DNA of 64,000 nucleotides from Janibacter massiliensis. Lineage in GTDB: Bacteria; Actinomycetota; Actinomycetes; Actinomycetales; Dermatophilaceae. Position numbers and translations under genes: made by a program. The notes below the pieces were generated by a model. That model made no database searches, was not told where the DNA came from, and was given only the letters and a program-made list of their open reading frames with translations. Below, piece after piece: positions 17,812-26,280 of this stretch; position 1 is the stretch's first letter; each line of letters starts with the position of its first letter. Location: the NCBI RefSeq assembly GCF_900289115.1, contig NZ_LT985196.1, positions 1,761,746 to 1,825,745 on the forward strand, in the 5' to 3' direction.

Positions 17812-20800
17812 GGGCGCAGCGGGTCGAGCGGGTCGCGGCGGCGATCGTCGTCGGGTGCCTGGCGTGGCTCGTCGCGCCCGGGAGGATCCAGCCCGACACG
17901 AAGCTCGACCTCACGGTCTCGCCATGGCGGTACGTCGCCCGTTCGCTCGACGCCTGGAACGGGCACGCGGGCCTCGGAGAGCTGCAGAACCAAGCCTACG
18001 GCTACCTGTGGCCCATGGGGCCGTTCTTCGGGGTCGCGCACTCGCTCGGGGTGCCGGCGTGGGCGACGCAGCGGCTGTGGTGGACCCTCCTGCTCGTCGT
18101 CGCGTACGTCGGTGCGGAGCGCCTCCTGCGGCGGCTCGGGTGCTCCCCGCGAGCCGCGCTCGTCGCTGCGCTCGCCTACGCGCTCGCGCCGCGGGTGCTC
18201 ACGGTGCTCGCCGAGATCAGCGTCGAGGCCTGGCCGGGGGCGCTGGCGCCCTGGCTCGTCCTCGTCGCGGCTGGCGCGGTCGAGGGGGACCGGCGGGCGC
18301 TGCTCGCGCTCGCCGGGCGCACCGGTGTCCTCGCGGCCTGCCTCGGCGGGGTCAACGCGACGGCGAGCCTCGTCGCGCTCGCACCCGCCGCCCTCTACCT
18401 CCTCGTCGTCCCGACGCGACGGCGCCCGGCGCTCGTCGGCGCATGGGCGGTCGGCGCCGCGCTGGGTGCGGGGTGGTGGCTCGCGCCCCTGCTCGTCCTC
18501 GGTCGGCACGCCTACCCGTTCCTGGACCACATCGAGACGGCCGCGACGACGACCGCAGTGGCGTCGGTGACGAACGTGCTGCGCGGCGCGTCGCACTGGG
18601 TGGCCTACATCCTCACTCCCGACGACCACCCCACGTGGCAGGGCGGGTGGGTACTGGCCCAGGGCGTCGCGGGCATCCTCGCGACGACGGCGGTGGCCGC
18701 GGTCGGTGTCTTCGGCCTCGCACGACGGGACCCGGCGCCCCGGTCCCCGAGCGGCGCGCACGCCGAGCCCAGCCGGGTGCGCGCGTGGGCGGCGACCCTG
18801 CTCGTGCTGGCCGTCGTCGCCGAGGCGGCCGGCCGCGGGGGCAGCGCCCACGGCCTGCTGGCCCCCCAGGTCCGGGAGGCGCTCGACGGCCCGCTCGCGG
18901 CGTTCCGCAACGTCCACAAGGCGGACCCGCTCGTCCGGCTGCCGGTCGCGCTGGGTCTGGGGTGGGTCCTCACCTCCGCCGCCCGTCCGACCGCGGCTCG
19001 GGCCCTCCGGTCCGGCGCGGTCCTCGCTCTTGCGGTGACCCTGCTTCCGCTGTGGAACGGCCGGGCCGCGGACGCGTGGGGGTACCCGGCTCTCCCGCCG
19101 CGGTGGGTGGCGGTGGCGCAGGAGGTCGACGCGATGGCCGCCCGGGACGGCGGGAGCACGATGGTCCTGCCCTCGGCCCGGTTCGCCGACCAGACGTGGG
19201 GTCGCACGAACGACGAGCCACTGAGCGCCCTCGCGTCGTCGCCCGTGATCGCGCGTGGCTCCGCGCCGCTGGGCCCACCCGCGGGCACGCGCTGGCTCGA
19301 CGCCATCGACGCCACGGCCGCCTCCGCGAGTGCGCAGCCGCACCTGGCCGAGGCGCTGGCCCGGACGGGAGTGCGTCGGGTCGTCGTCCGGCACGACCTC
19401 ACCGCGAGGGCCCAGGCGCGCCCCGCGGCGGACGTCGAGACGACTCTCGCGCGCTCGCCGGGGTTCGTCCGGGTCGGCGGCGGCGCGGGCGTCACGGTGT
19501 GGCGGGTGACCGCCGCCGCCGAGGCCGATGCCGTGGCACCGGTCACCGTCGCCGCCGCCCCGGAGACGTGGTTCGCCCTACGCGGTGCCGACGCCATCGC
19601 CTCCGGGGTGCCGGTCATCCTTGCGGAGGACCCTGGGGCCGCGGATGACGCGGCCGTCGTCACCGATGGCCTGCGATGGCGCACCCACGTCGTCTCGAAG
19701 CCGACCGCGGAGGCCGCCTCGCCCACGCTCGCGGCGTCGGACCCGCGGCCCACCCGGGTCGGGACGAAGGACCTCGCCCCCGGCGGGGACCCGGCACGGG
19801 CCGTCGTGCGGCGCTGGACCGGTCCCGCGGTCGGCGGGGTCGACGCGACGTCGACGGCCGCCGACCCCTCGTCACGGCACCCCGGCCCCGCGGCCGCGGG
19901 CGTCGCGGCCGCGGTCGACGGCGACCCGGGCACGTCGTGGTTCCCGGGCGGGGACGAGCCCCGACCGGCGATCACCCTGCGGTGGTCGACCGAGCGCGAG
20001 CTGGACCGGGTGGTCGTCACGGTGCCCCGCGAGGTCCCCTCCCGCCCCGCGGCGGTCGAGGTGGACGCCGGTGGCCGGACCGTCCGGGCCCGGGTCCCGA
20101 CCGACGCCACCACGGTCGTGCTCCGTCTGGGCGGGGTCCGCACCGACCGGCTGACCGTCGCGCCGGTGGCCGTCGGGCCCTGGCAGGTCCCGGGGATCGT
20201 CCAGGTCGACGTCGAGGGGTCGCCCGTCGGCTCGGCGCTCGTCCTGCCCGCCTCGGTGGCGCGGGACGCCCGTCTGCTCCTCACGCGCGACTTGCGCTCC
20301 GTCCTGCCCACCTCGGGCTCCGGCGAGGATCCCGCGGACCTCGTGAGGGTCGTCGACGCGCCCGCGGGGCGGGTCGCCCCGGTCCGGGTGACGGGCAGGC
20401 CACGAGCGACGGCCGCGGCGGCCGACCTTCTCGACGCGCCGCTGCGTGTGCGGACGTCCCGCCCGGACGCGCTCGTCGACCACCGGCCGGGTGCGGCCCT
20501 CGACGGGGATCCCCGGACCCGTGCCCGGGTACGCACCTCCGGGCCCGTCGTCCTCGAGCTCGACCTGGGCCGCCCGCGCACGGTGTCGGGCGTGCGGGTC
20601 GGTGAGGGCCAGGATCGGGGGTTCACCGGGGTGCGCGTCGAGACGGCGATCCGGGCCCGGTCGACCGGGCCCGAGGGTGGTCGCTTCGCCCCGCTGCGCG
20701 CCCGGCGGGTCACCATCACCCTGAGCCGGCCGCCGGGCACCACTGCCGCACCGGCGACGCTGCCCGAGCTGTCGTTGCTCGGGGCGCCCCACGCGGGCTC

Positions 20801-21761
20801 GGCCCGGCTCACCCTCGGCTGTGGTGACGCGGGGGAGGTCCGTGCCTCGGCCGGCTCCGCGCGCTCGGTGGTCGAGCTCGGGGGAAGCGTCGTGGGGTCG
20901 GGTGCGTCACGGCGCGTCCTCGTCCGACCGTGCGGGAGCGGCACGCTGCGGCTGCCGGCGGGCGGCAGCACCGTCGTCGCGCGGGCGAGCGCCACGGTGG
21001 AGCCGGTCACGGTGCTGCTCGGCGCCCCAGCGGGAGCGACCGCCGGGGCCGTCCGACGGGTCACCCGCGAGGACGACGGCCGCGACCCCGAGCACGCCCG
21101 CCACACCGTCGAGCCCGGGCCCGGCGCCGTCCTGGCGACCACCCACGCGGCCGAGTCGGGATGGCGCGCGACGGACGCGGACGGCCGGGTGCTCGAGAGG
21201 GTGACCGTCGACGGCTGGCGCCAGGGGTATGTCCTGCCCCCGTCCGGGTCCGCGACGACGGTGCTCGAGGAGTACCGCCCCGGCCGCAGCCACCGCCTCG
21301 GGTTGCTCGGCGGCGCGGGCGCGGCGGTTCTCGCAGCTCTGCTCGCGGCGCTCGGCCTCCGGCGACGCCCGATGGTGCCGCCTCCGTCGGCCGCGGCGAT
21401 CCCGGCGGACCCCGGTGCCGCGGGCGCGGGCCGGCGCACGACGCTCGCCTTCGCCGGTGTCGGGGTCGCCGTCGTCGTGGCCGTGCTCGTCGCCGGGTGG
21501 ACGGGCGGCCTCGCCGCGGTCGTCTCGGGCCTCGTCCCGCCGCGACGCCGGGCGGCGGCCGCGGGCCTCGCGCTCGCGCTCGCCGGGGCGGCCACCGCGG
21601 TCCTCGGCCTGGCCGACCAGCGGTCGCTCGGGGCGTGGGTCGGTCAGCTGCTCGGGACGGCAGCGGTCGTGGTCCTCGTCCTCGCCGTCACGGACGCGCC
21701 CCGGCCCGGTCGTCGCGATGCGTCGCCCGGATCGCGGGCGCCTCGACGAAGCGCCAGCTGA
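17808..21761 (+). CDS. AftD-like GT-C arabinofuranosyltransferase (DUF3367), copy 2
   Basis: A 1317-residue membrane protein. The GT-C part spans residues ~10-400 with IQPDTKLDL (D30, D34) in the first outer loop, closer to the mycobacterial AftD form than copy 1. The large outer region holds two discoidin-like segments, AAVDGDPGTSW (about 700) and GAALDGDPRTRA (about 900), and C-terminal helices near 1170-1300. It is expected to use a polyprenyl-phosphate sugar outside the membrane. GTG 17808 overlaps the methyltransferase stop. Its last 74 bases overlap the convergent acyltransferase gene. Two such proteins in one island suggest two different linkages. Confidence 0.88.
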   Translation: MRAQRVERVAAAIVVGCLAWLVAPGRIQPDTKLDLTVSPWRYVARSLDAWNGHAGLGELQNQAYGYLWPMGPFFGVAHSLGVPAWATQRLWWTLLLVVAYVGAERLLRRLGCSPRAALVAALAYALAPRVLTVLAEISVEAWPGALAPWLVLVAAGAVEGDRRALLALAGRTGVLAACLGGVNATASLVALAPAALYLLVVPTRRRPALVGAWAVGAALGAGWWLAPLLVLGRHAYPFLDHIETAATTTAVASVTNVLRGASHWVAYILTPDDHPTWQGGWVLAQGVAGILATTAVAAVGVFGLARRDPAPRSPSGAHAEPSRVRAWAATLLVLAVVAEAAGRGGSAHGLLAPQVREALDGPLAAFRNVHKADPLVRLPVALGLGWVLTSAARPTAARALRSGAVLALAVTLLPLWNGRAADAWGYPALPPRWVAVAQEVDAMAARDGGSTMVLPSARFADQTWGRTNDEPLSALASSPVIARGSAPLGPPAGTRWLDAIDATAASASAQPHLAEALARTGVRRVVVRHDLTARAQARPAADVETTLARSPGFVRVGGGAGVTVWRVTAAAEADAVAPVTVAAAPETWFALRGADAIASGVPVILAEDPGAADDAAVVTDGLRWRTHVVSKPTAEAASPTLAASDPRPTRVGTKDLAPGGDPARAVVRRWTGPAVGGVDATSTAADPSSRHPGPAAAGVAAAVDGDPGTSWFPGGDEPRPAITLRWSTERELDRVVVTVPREVPSRPAAVEVDAGGRTVRARVPTDATTVVLRLGGVRTDRLTVAPVAVGPWQVPGIVQVDVEGSPVGSALVLPASVARDARLLLTRDLRSVLPTSGSGEDPADLVRVVDAPAGRVAPVRVTGRPRATAAAADLLDAPLRVRTSRPDALVDHRPGAALDGDPRTRARVRTSGPVVLELDLGRPRTVSGVRVGEGQDRGFTGVRVETAIRARSTGPEGGRFAPLRARRVTITLSRPPGTTAAPATLPELSLLGAPHAGSARLTLGCGDAGEVRASAGSARSVVELGGSVVGSGASRRVLVRPCGSGTLRLPAGGSTVVARASATVEPVTVLLGAPAGATAGAVRRVTREDDGRDPEHARHTVEPGPGAVLATTHAAESGWRATDADGRVLERVTVDGWRQGYVLPPSGSATTVLEEYRPGRSHRLGLLGGAGAAVLAALLAALGLRRRPMVPPPSAAAIPADPGAAGAGRRTTLAFAGVGVAVVVAVLVAGWTGGLAAVVSGLVPPRRRAAAAGLALALAGAATAVLGLADQRSLGAWVGQLLGTAAVVVLVLAVTDAPRPGRRDASPGSRAPRRSAS

Positions 21762-22815
21762 GGCTCGCCACCGCGACGGTGGCGGTGGTGACGAGCACGA
21801 GCACCCACCCGAACGGCGCGCCGAACAGGGGCAGCCGTAGACCCGCGAAGACGACCTGCAGCACGACGAGGTGCCACAGGAAGACCCCGTACGACACCCG
21901 CCCGAGATGGCGTACGAGCGGCGCCGCGACCCATGCGGGTGAGCGACCCGGGACGGTGGCGGCGAGCAGGAGTGCGCCCGCGACGAGCGCGAAGAGGGCC
22001 TCCTTGGCCATGGCCTGGCCGGGATGTGGTGCCGCCAACCCCCCGGGACCCGTGCCGGGGCTGGCGAGCGGGGTGCAGGAGAGTGCGAACGCGGCGGCCG
22101 CGACGAGGATCCACGTCCCCCCGTCGTCGGGGACGGGCAGCCTCCGACCCCCGCGGCGGAGCCCGAGCACCGCGATCCCGACCGCGAACCACGCCGCGTG
22201 ACCCAGGAGGGACATCCCGAGCGCGGCCCCGACCCGCCCGTGCCCGAGCCCTGCCGCCACCAGGCCTTGGACCGCGATCCCCAGGACGGCCGCCGCGGCG
22301 AGGACGGTCGCCGCCCGTCGGCGGGCAAGGACCGCGCCGAGGGCCGGGACGATCGCGTAGAAGCAGAGCTCCGTCGTCAGCGACCACGTCTGGGTGAACG
22401 TCTGGGGCGTCACCTGGGTGAACCCCTGGAGGAGGAGCGCGTCGCCGATGAGATGGACGCCCGGGAGCGGCCGTGCGCCGGTGCGTCCGCCGACGGCCGC
22501 GCCGACCGCGAGCACACCGATGAACGCCACCCAGTAGGCCGGTAGGAGCCGCCCGGCTCGGCGCAGCGCATACCTGCCCGCGCCGGGTCGCGTGCGGGGG
22601 GCGACGGGGTCCGGCCACCAGGGGCTGACGAGGAGGAAGGCGGACAGGGCGAAGAACACCGCCACCCCTACATCGCCGCGGGCGGCGATGATCCCGACCC
22701 CGCTCCACCCGGCCTCGCCGGTCCAGAAGGCGACGTGGGAGGCCAGGACGAGGAAGGCGGCCAGCGCGCGCAGGGCGTCGAGGGCGGCGATCCGCCGCTC
22801 GGACCCCGTCTGCAT
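21688..22815 (-). CDS. Membrane acyltransferase 3 (OafA/ExoZ-like)
   Basis: A 375-residue O-acyltransferase with about 10 helices and no SGNH domain. The family start IAALDALRALAAFLVLASH supplies the conserved RALAA and His; a second conserved segment, WSLTTELCFY, follows. The ATG at 22815 is chosen over a GTG at 22827 because GGGAG lies 6 bases before it. The 3' end overlaps the convergent AftD-like gene by 74 bases. It probably acylates a surface sugar or lipid. It is divergent from the heptose kinase gene. Mycobacterial Rv0228, also near the aftD region, is of this family. Confidence 0.88.
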   Translation of the reverse strand: MQTGSERRIAALDALRALAAFLVLASHVAFWTGEAGWSGVGIIAARGDVGVAVFFALSAFLLVSPWWPDPVAPRTRPGAGRYALRRAGRLLPAYWVAFIGVLAVGAAVGGRTGARPLPGVHLIGDALLLQGFTQVTPQTFTQTWSLTTELCFYAIVPALGAVLARRRAATVLAAAAVLGIAVQGLVAAGLGHGRVGAALGMSLLGHAAWFAVGIAVLGLRRGGRRLPVPDDGGTWILVAAAAFALSCTPLASPGTGPGGLAAPHPGQAMAKEALFALVAGALLLAATVPGRSPAWVAAPLVRHLGRVSYGVFLWHLVVLQVVFAGLRLPLFGAPFGWVLVLVTTATVAVASLSWRFVEAPAIRATHRDDRAGARP

Positions 22816-22832
22816 ATCTGCTCCCACGGTGC

Positions 22833-22846
22833 CTACTATTCAGTAG
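22833..22846. promoter_or_regulatory. Small inverted repeat in the acyltransferase/hddA divergent gap
   Basis: CTACT and AGTAG are exact arms around ATTC. The plus strand within it reads TACTAT (22834-22839), a fair -10 element for the heptose genes, but no good -35 is seen. An AT-rich spot in a very GC-rich gap makes a promoter here plausible. Confidence 0.4.
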
Positions 22847-22922
22847 CCTCGGCGCCGAGACCGGTCCGGGGCGTCCCGGCAGCGTCGCCGGGTGCCCACG
22901 ACGACGAGGAGCCGCATCCCTG

Positions 22923-23969
22923 ATGGCAGAGCCCGTGCGAGGAGTCCTGCGTGCCCGCGCCCCCCTGCGGGTGAGCTTCGCCGGCGGCGGCACCGACGTT
23001 CAGCCCTTCCCGCGACGCGAAGGTGGGGCCGTCCTGTCGGCGACGATCTCGCAGTACGCGTTCTCGACGCTGCGACCGCGCACGGACGGACGGATCTCCG
23101 TCGAGTCGCACGACTACGGCTACTCCATCGGGTTCGGCGTCGACGACGACATCGAGTACGACGGGAGGCTCGATCTGCCCAAGGCCGCGATCTCGCGGAT
23201 CATGGGCTTCGAGCACGCGATGCCCACCCAGGGGTTCGACCTGTTCCTGCGGACCAACGCCCCGCCCGGGTCGGGCCTGGGGTCCTCGAGCGCCGTCGTG
23301 GTCGCGACCATCGGCCTCGTCGCCGCCCACTGCGGCATCGACCTCACCCCGTACGAGGTGGCCGAGCTCGCCTACCGGCTCGAGCGGGACGACCTGGGGA
23401 TCCCCGGCGGCTCCCAGGACCAGTACGCGGCGGCCTTCGGTGGGTTCAACTTCATGGAGTTCGCGGGTGACGACGTCATCGTCAGCCCGCTGCGGGTGCG
23501 CGAGGCGACGGTCCACGAGCTCGAGCACAACATGCTCCTGGCGTACACCGGCCGGACTCGGGTCAGCGACCACATCATCGAGGACCAGCGGTCGCGGTAC
23601 GAGACGGGCCACGTCGACGCCGTCGCGGGCCTGCGGGCCCAGCGCGACCTCGCGATCGAGATGCGCACCGCGCTGCTCAAGGGCGAGGTCGACACGCTCG
23701 GGCGCCTGCTCGGTCAGGCGTGGCAGGAGAAGCAGAAGATGTCCGAGCGGATCAGCACGCCGCTCATCGACGACGCGATCGAGGCGGCCCTGGCCAAGGG
23801 CGCGCTCGGCGGCAAGGTGACAGGAGCCGGCGGTGGTGGCCACATGATCTTCATCTGCGAGTTCGAGAAGCGGCACCTCGTCGCCGAGGAGCTCATCCGG
23901 CTCGGGCTGAGCGTCACCGAGTTCACCTTCACGCAGCACGGCGTGACGACCTGGCGGGGCCAGGCGTGA
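22923..23969 (+). CDS. hddA: GHMP kinase, D-glycero-alpha-D-manno-heptose 7-phosphate kinase-like
   Basis: A 348-residue GHMP kinase that would phosphorylate C1 of heptose 7-phosphate in the GDP-heptose route. The opening RAPLRVSFAGGGTDVQPF is the HddA/heptose-kinase signature. The ATP loop PPGSGLGSSSA is at residues 114-124, and the third GHMP motif is GKVTGAGGGGHM near 300. The ATG at 22923 is the first in frame. The stop overlaps the gmhA-like GTG (GTGA), and gmhB follows, so the three consecutive steps of one pathway are in one unit. Other sugar kinases of this family exist, but the neighbours strongly favour heptose. Confidence 0.85.
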   Translation: MAEPVRGVLRARAPLRVSFAGGGTDVQPFPRREGGAVLSATISQYAFSTLRPRTDGRISVESHDYGYSIGFGVDDDIEYDGRLDLPKAAISRIMGFEHAMPTQGFDLFLRTNAPPGSGLGSSSAVVVATIGLVAAHCGIDLTPYEVAELAYRLERDDLGIPGGSQDQYAAAFGGFNFMEFAGDDVIVSPLRVREATVHELEHNMLLAYTGRTRVSDHIIEDQRSRYETGHVDAVAGLRAQRDLAIEMRTALLKGEVDTLGRLLGQAWQEKQKMSERISTPLIDDAIEAALAKGALGGKVTGAGGGGHMIFICEFEKRHLVAEELIRLGLSVTEFTFTQHGVTTWRGQA

Positions 23970-24589
23970 GCGCGCCGGTGCGGCCGGACGCGACCGCGCG
24001 GGGCGCGCGGCTGGTGGACGAGCGCCTGGAGACCGGGATCGCGGGCTGGGCTCGGCTGGCGGCCGCGATCGCCGAGCCGAGCCTCGCGGCGGAGGTCGCG
24101 GCGGCCGGGCGCGCCGCCGTCGGGGCGATCCTCTCGGGCGGGACGATCCTCGTCGCGGGCAACGGCGGGAGCGCGGCGATCGCGAGCCACGTCGCCGCCG
24201 AGTTCCTCGGGCGGTGCATCGCCGACCGCAACCCGCTGCCCGCCGTGTGCCTCGCCGACTCCTCGGCCTCCCTCACCGCGATCGGGAACGACTACGGCTT
24301 CGAGGAGGTCTTCTCCCGGGGGGTCCGCGCGTTCGGCCGGCCCGGTGACGTGCTCCTGGCGATGTCGACGTCCGGAGGGTCACCGAACGTCCTGGCAGCA
24401 CTCGACGCGGCACGCGGCCTGGGGCTGACGACGATCCTCATGACGGGGGAGCGGGGCGCCGGTCGGGGTGAGGCCGCGGACCACCTGCTCGTCGTCCCCT
24501 CCGACGAGACGCCGCGCATCCAGGAGGTCCACATGCTGTGGGCGCACGCGTGGTGCGAGGCCGTGGACCTCGCGGTCCAGGGCGACTGA
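23966..24589 (+). CDS. gmhA: Sedoheptulose 7-phosphate isomerase (SIS domain)
   Basis: A 207-residue SIS-domain protein that would turn sedoheptulose 7-phosphate into D-glycero-D-manno-heptose 7-phosphate. The core reads GNGGSAAIASHVAAEFLGR, where the His and Glu match GmhA metal-binding positions. A later RIQEVHMLWAHAWCE supplies the Gln and His of the same site, and AMSTSGGSPN is the phosphate loop. GmhA usually has GNGGSAADAQH, so two positions differ here. GTG 23966 overlaps the hddA stop, and gmhB starts 3 bases after the stop. Substrate sedoheptulose 7-phosphate is itself an intermediate of the transketolase/transaldolase reactions encoded at 59212-62805. Confidence 0.85.
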   Translation: MSAPVRPDATARGARLVDERLETGIAGWARLAAAIAEPSLAAEVAAAGRAAVGAILSGGTILVAGNGGSAAIASHVAAEFLGRCIADRNPLPAVCLADSSASLTAIGNDYGFEEVFSRGVRAFGRPGDVLLAMSTSGGSPNVLAALDAARGLGLTTILMTGERGAGRGEAADHLLVVPSDETPRIQEVHMLWAHAWCEAVDLAVQGD

Positions 24590-24592
24590 GGC

Positions 24593-25147
24593 GTGCCCGC
24601 CGAACCCCGAGCGCAGATCCCCCCGGCGGACCCGGCGGCGCCCTACGACATCGTCTTCCTCGACCGGGACGGCACGATCAACGTGCGGGTCGAGGACGGC
24701 TACGTCACCCGCCCGGAGGAGCTGGTCCTGCTGCCGGGCGCCCTCGGGGCGATCGTGGCCCTCACGCGGGCCGGCTGCCGGGTGGTCGTCGTGACGAACC
24801 AGCGGGGCGTCAGTCGCGGCCTCATGTCCCTCGCAGACGTCGACGCGGTCCACGATCGGCTACGGGCGAGGGTGGCGGAAGCCGGAGGTCGGATCGACGC
24901 CGTCCTCGTCTGTCCCCATGCGGCCGGCACGTGCGAGTGCCGCAAGCCGGCCCCCGGCCTCTTCCTCCGCGCGCTGTCGGCAGCGCCCTGGGCGGAGGCG
25001 ACCCGGTGCGCGGTCGTCGGGGACATGCCGACCGACGTCGCGCCGGGGCGCGAGCTGGGCATGCGAACCCGTCTCGTGGGGCGAGACGCGCCCGACCTCG
25101 CCGGCGCGGTGCGCGCGCTCCTGGACGGCCTTTGTGAGAGCGTGTGA
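24593..25147 (+). CDS. gmhB: D-glycero-D-manno-heptose bisphosphate phosphatase (HAD-IIIA)
   Basis: A 184-residue HAD phosphatase that removes the C7 phosphate of heptose 1,7-bisphosphate. Motif I is FLDRDGTIN, motif II VVTNQRG, and motif III GDMPTDV. The zinc loop CPHAAGTCECRKPAPG has the CxH...CxC pattern that marks GmhB and its histidinol-phosphatase relatives. GTG 24593 is 3 bases after the gmhA stop. It completes HddA-GmhA-GmhB; only the guanylyltransferase is separate (683-1627). Gene symbol is from family and context. Confidence 0.85.
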   Translation: MPAEPRAQIPPADPAAPYDIVFLDRDGTINVRVEDGYVTRPEELVLLPGALGAIVALTRAGCRVVVVTNQRGVSRGLMSLADVDAVHDRLRARVAEAGGRIDAVLVCPHAAGTCECRKPAPGLFLRALSAAPWAEATRCAVVGDMPTDVAPGRELGMRTRLVGRDAPDLAGAVRALLDGLCESV

Positions 25148-25166
25148 GCCACATCATGATCGTCCA

Positions 25167-25181
25167 CCGGCGCAGCGCCGG
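25167..25181. other. Short hairpin after gmhB
   Basis: CCGGCG and CGCCGG are perfect arms with a 3-base loop (CAG), 19 bases after the gmhB stop. It is too short to call a firm terminator, but it separates gmhB from the DUF3068 gene, which has its own strong ribosome site. Confidence 0.4.
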
Positions 25182-25229
25182 ACGACCTGCTACCGTCCGG
25201 TAAGTTCCGGTGTGACCAAGGAGGTTCAC

Positions 25230-26264
25230 GTGCGCAAAGTGCTGCCGGCCATCATCCTCGCTGCAGGAGCGTTCTTCCTGACGATGGGCCTGCTGTTCCG
25301 TTTCTACGCCTACCCCAAGCTGGCCGTCGTCCCGGTGGACCAGAACAGCCAGCAGGTGGCCTACGACCCCAACGCGAAGTACGCCGACGTCAAGGCGATC
25401 AAGAAGAAGGGGCCCTTCGAGACGTCGGGCCCGATCACCACGACCGCCACGGTCATCGGCAACAAGGAGGCCTCCGAGAACGCCTCCGAGCAGACCGGCA
25501 AGGACCTGGCGGTCTGGCAGACCGGCCAGTACACCGTCAACGACGACCCGGAGCCGCCGCCCATGGACGGCAAGAAGGCGATCATCGTCTTCGACCGCCA
25601 CACCGGCGAGGCCGTGAACTGCTGCGGTGAGAGCCAGGATGACCAGGACGTCGCGCACAAGGGCCAGCTCGTCAAGTGGCCGTTCCGGACGGAGCAGAAG
25701 ACGTACGAGTACTGGGACGCCACGACGGAGAAGGCGTACCCGGCGACGTACAAGGGCACGGAGTCCATCGACGGGCTGACCGTCTACCGCTTCGAGCAGG
25801 ACGTCCCCAAGACGAAGTTCATGACCCAGGAGGTCCCGAGGTTCATCTACAAGCCCGGTGACAAGGGCGGGCCGGTGCAGACCGATCGGTACTACTCGAA
25901 CCACCGGACCTTCTGGATCGAGCCGGAGACCGGCGTCATGATCAAGCTCCAGGAGGAGCAGATGCAGACGCTCGAGGCCACGGGCTACCGCACGATCACG
26001 GCCCTGGAAACGACCTCGACCTTCACCGAGGACACCGTGAAGAAGAACGTCGACGAGTACAAGAGCAAGGCGACCGCGCTCAAGGCCGTGCGTCTCTGGG
26101 CCCCGCTGGCGCTCTCCCTCCTCGGCGCGCTCCTCCTCCTCGGTGGCCTGCTCATGGCGGTGCTGTCGGGCCGACGCGGACAGGCGGTGGACGACCCGGG
26201 GTACGTGATCCCGCCGCGGGCGACCGCCGAGGAGACGCAGACCTTCACCCCCTACAACGGCTGA
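25230..26264 (+). CDS. DUF3068 / PorA-family membrane protein
   Basis: A 344-residue protein with an N-terminal helix (about 4-24), a large extracytoplasmic domain (25-285) with an adjacent cysteine pair (NCCGES), a second helix (about 288-312) and a short cytoplasmic tail. This layout is the DUF3068 (PF11271) family found in actinobacteria; the mycobacterial member Rv0227c lies near the Rv0224c-Rv0228 surface genes. GTG 25230 is chosen because AAGGAGG lies 5 bases before it; the long upstream frame is read through gmhB. Function is unknown; a structural or porin-like envelope role has been proposed for relatives. Confidence 0.85.
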   Translation: MRKVLPAIILAAGAFFLTMGLLFRFYAYPKLAVVPVDQNSQQVAYDPNAKYADVKAIKKKGPFETSGPITTTATVIGNKEASENASEQTGKDLAVWQTGQYTVNDDPEPPPMDGKKAIIVFDRHTGEAVNCCGESQDDQDVAHKGQLVKWPFRTEQKTYEYWDATTEKAYPATYKGTESIDGLTVYRFEQDVPKTKFMTQEVPRFIYKPGDKGGPVQTDRYYSNHRTFWIEPETGVMIKLQEEQMQTLEATGYRTITALETTSTFTEDTVKKNVDEYKSKATALKAVRLWAPLALSLLGALLLLGGLLMAVLSGRRGQAVDDPGYVIPPRATAEETQTFTPYNG

Positions 26265-26280
26265 GCGGAGCCAGCAGCGG

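Noticed and set aside
24918..25229. Upstream extension of the DUF3068 gene into gmhB
   Set aside because: An AAGGAGG ribosome site directly before GTG 25230 and a proper signal-like helix after it fix the start.
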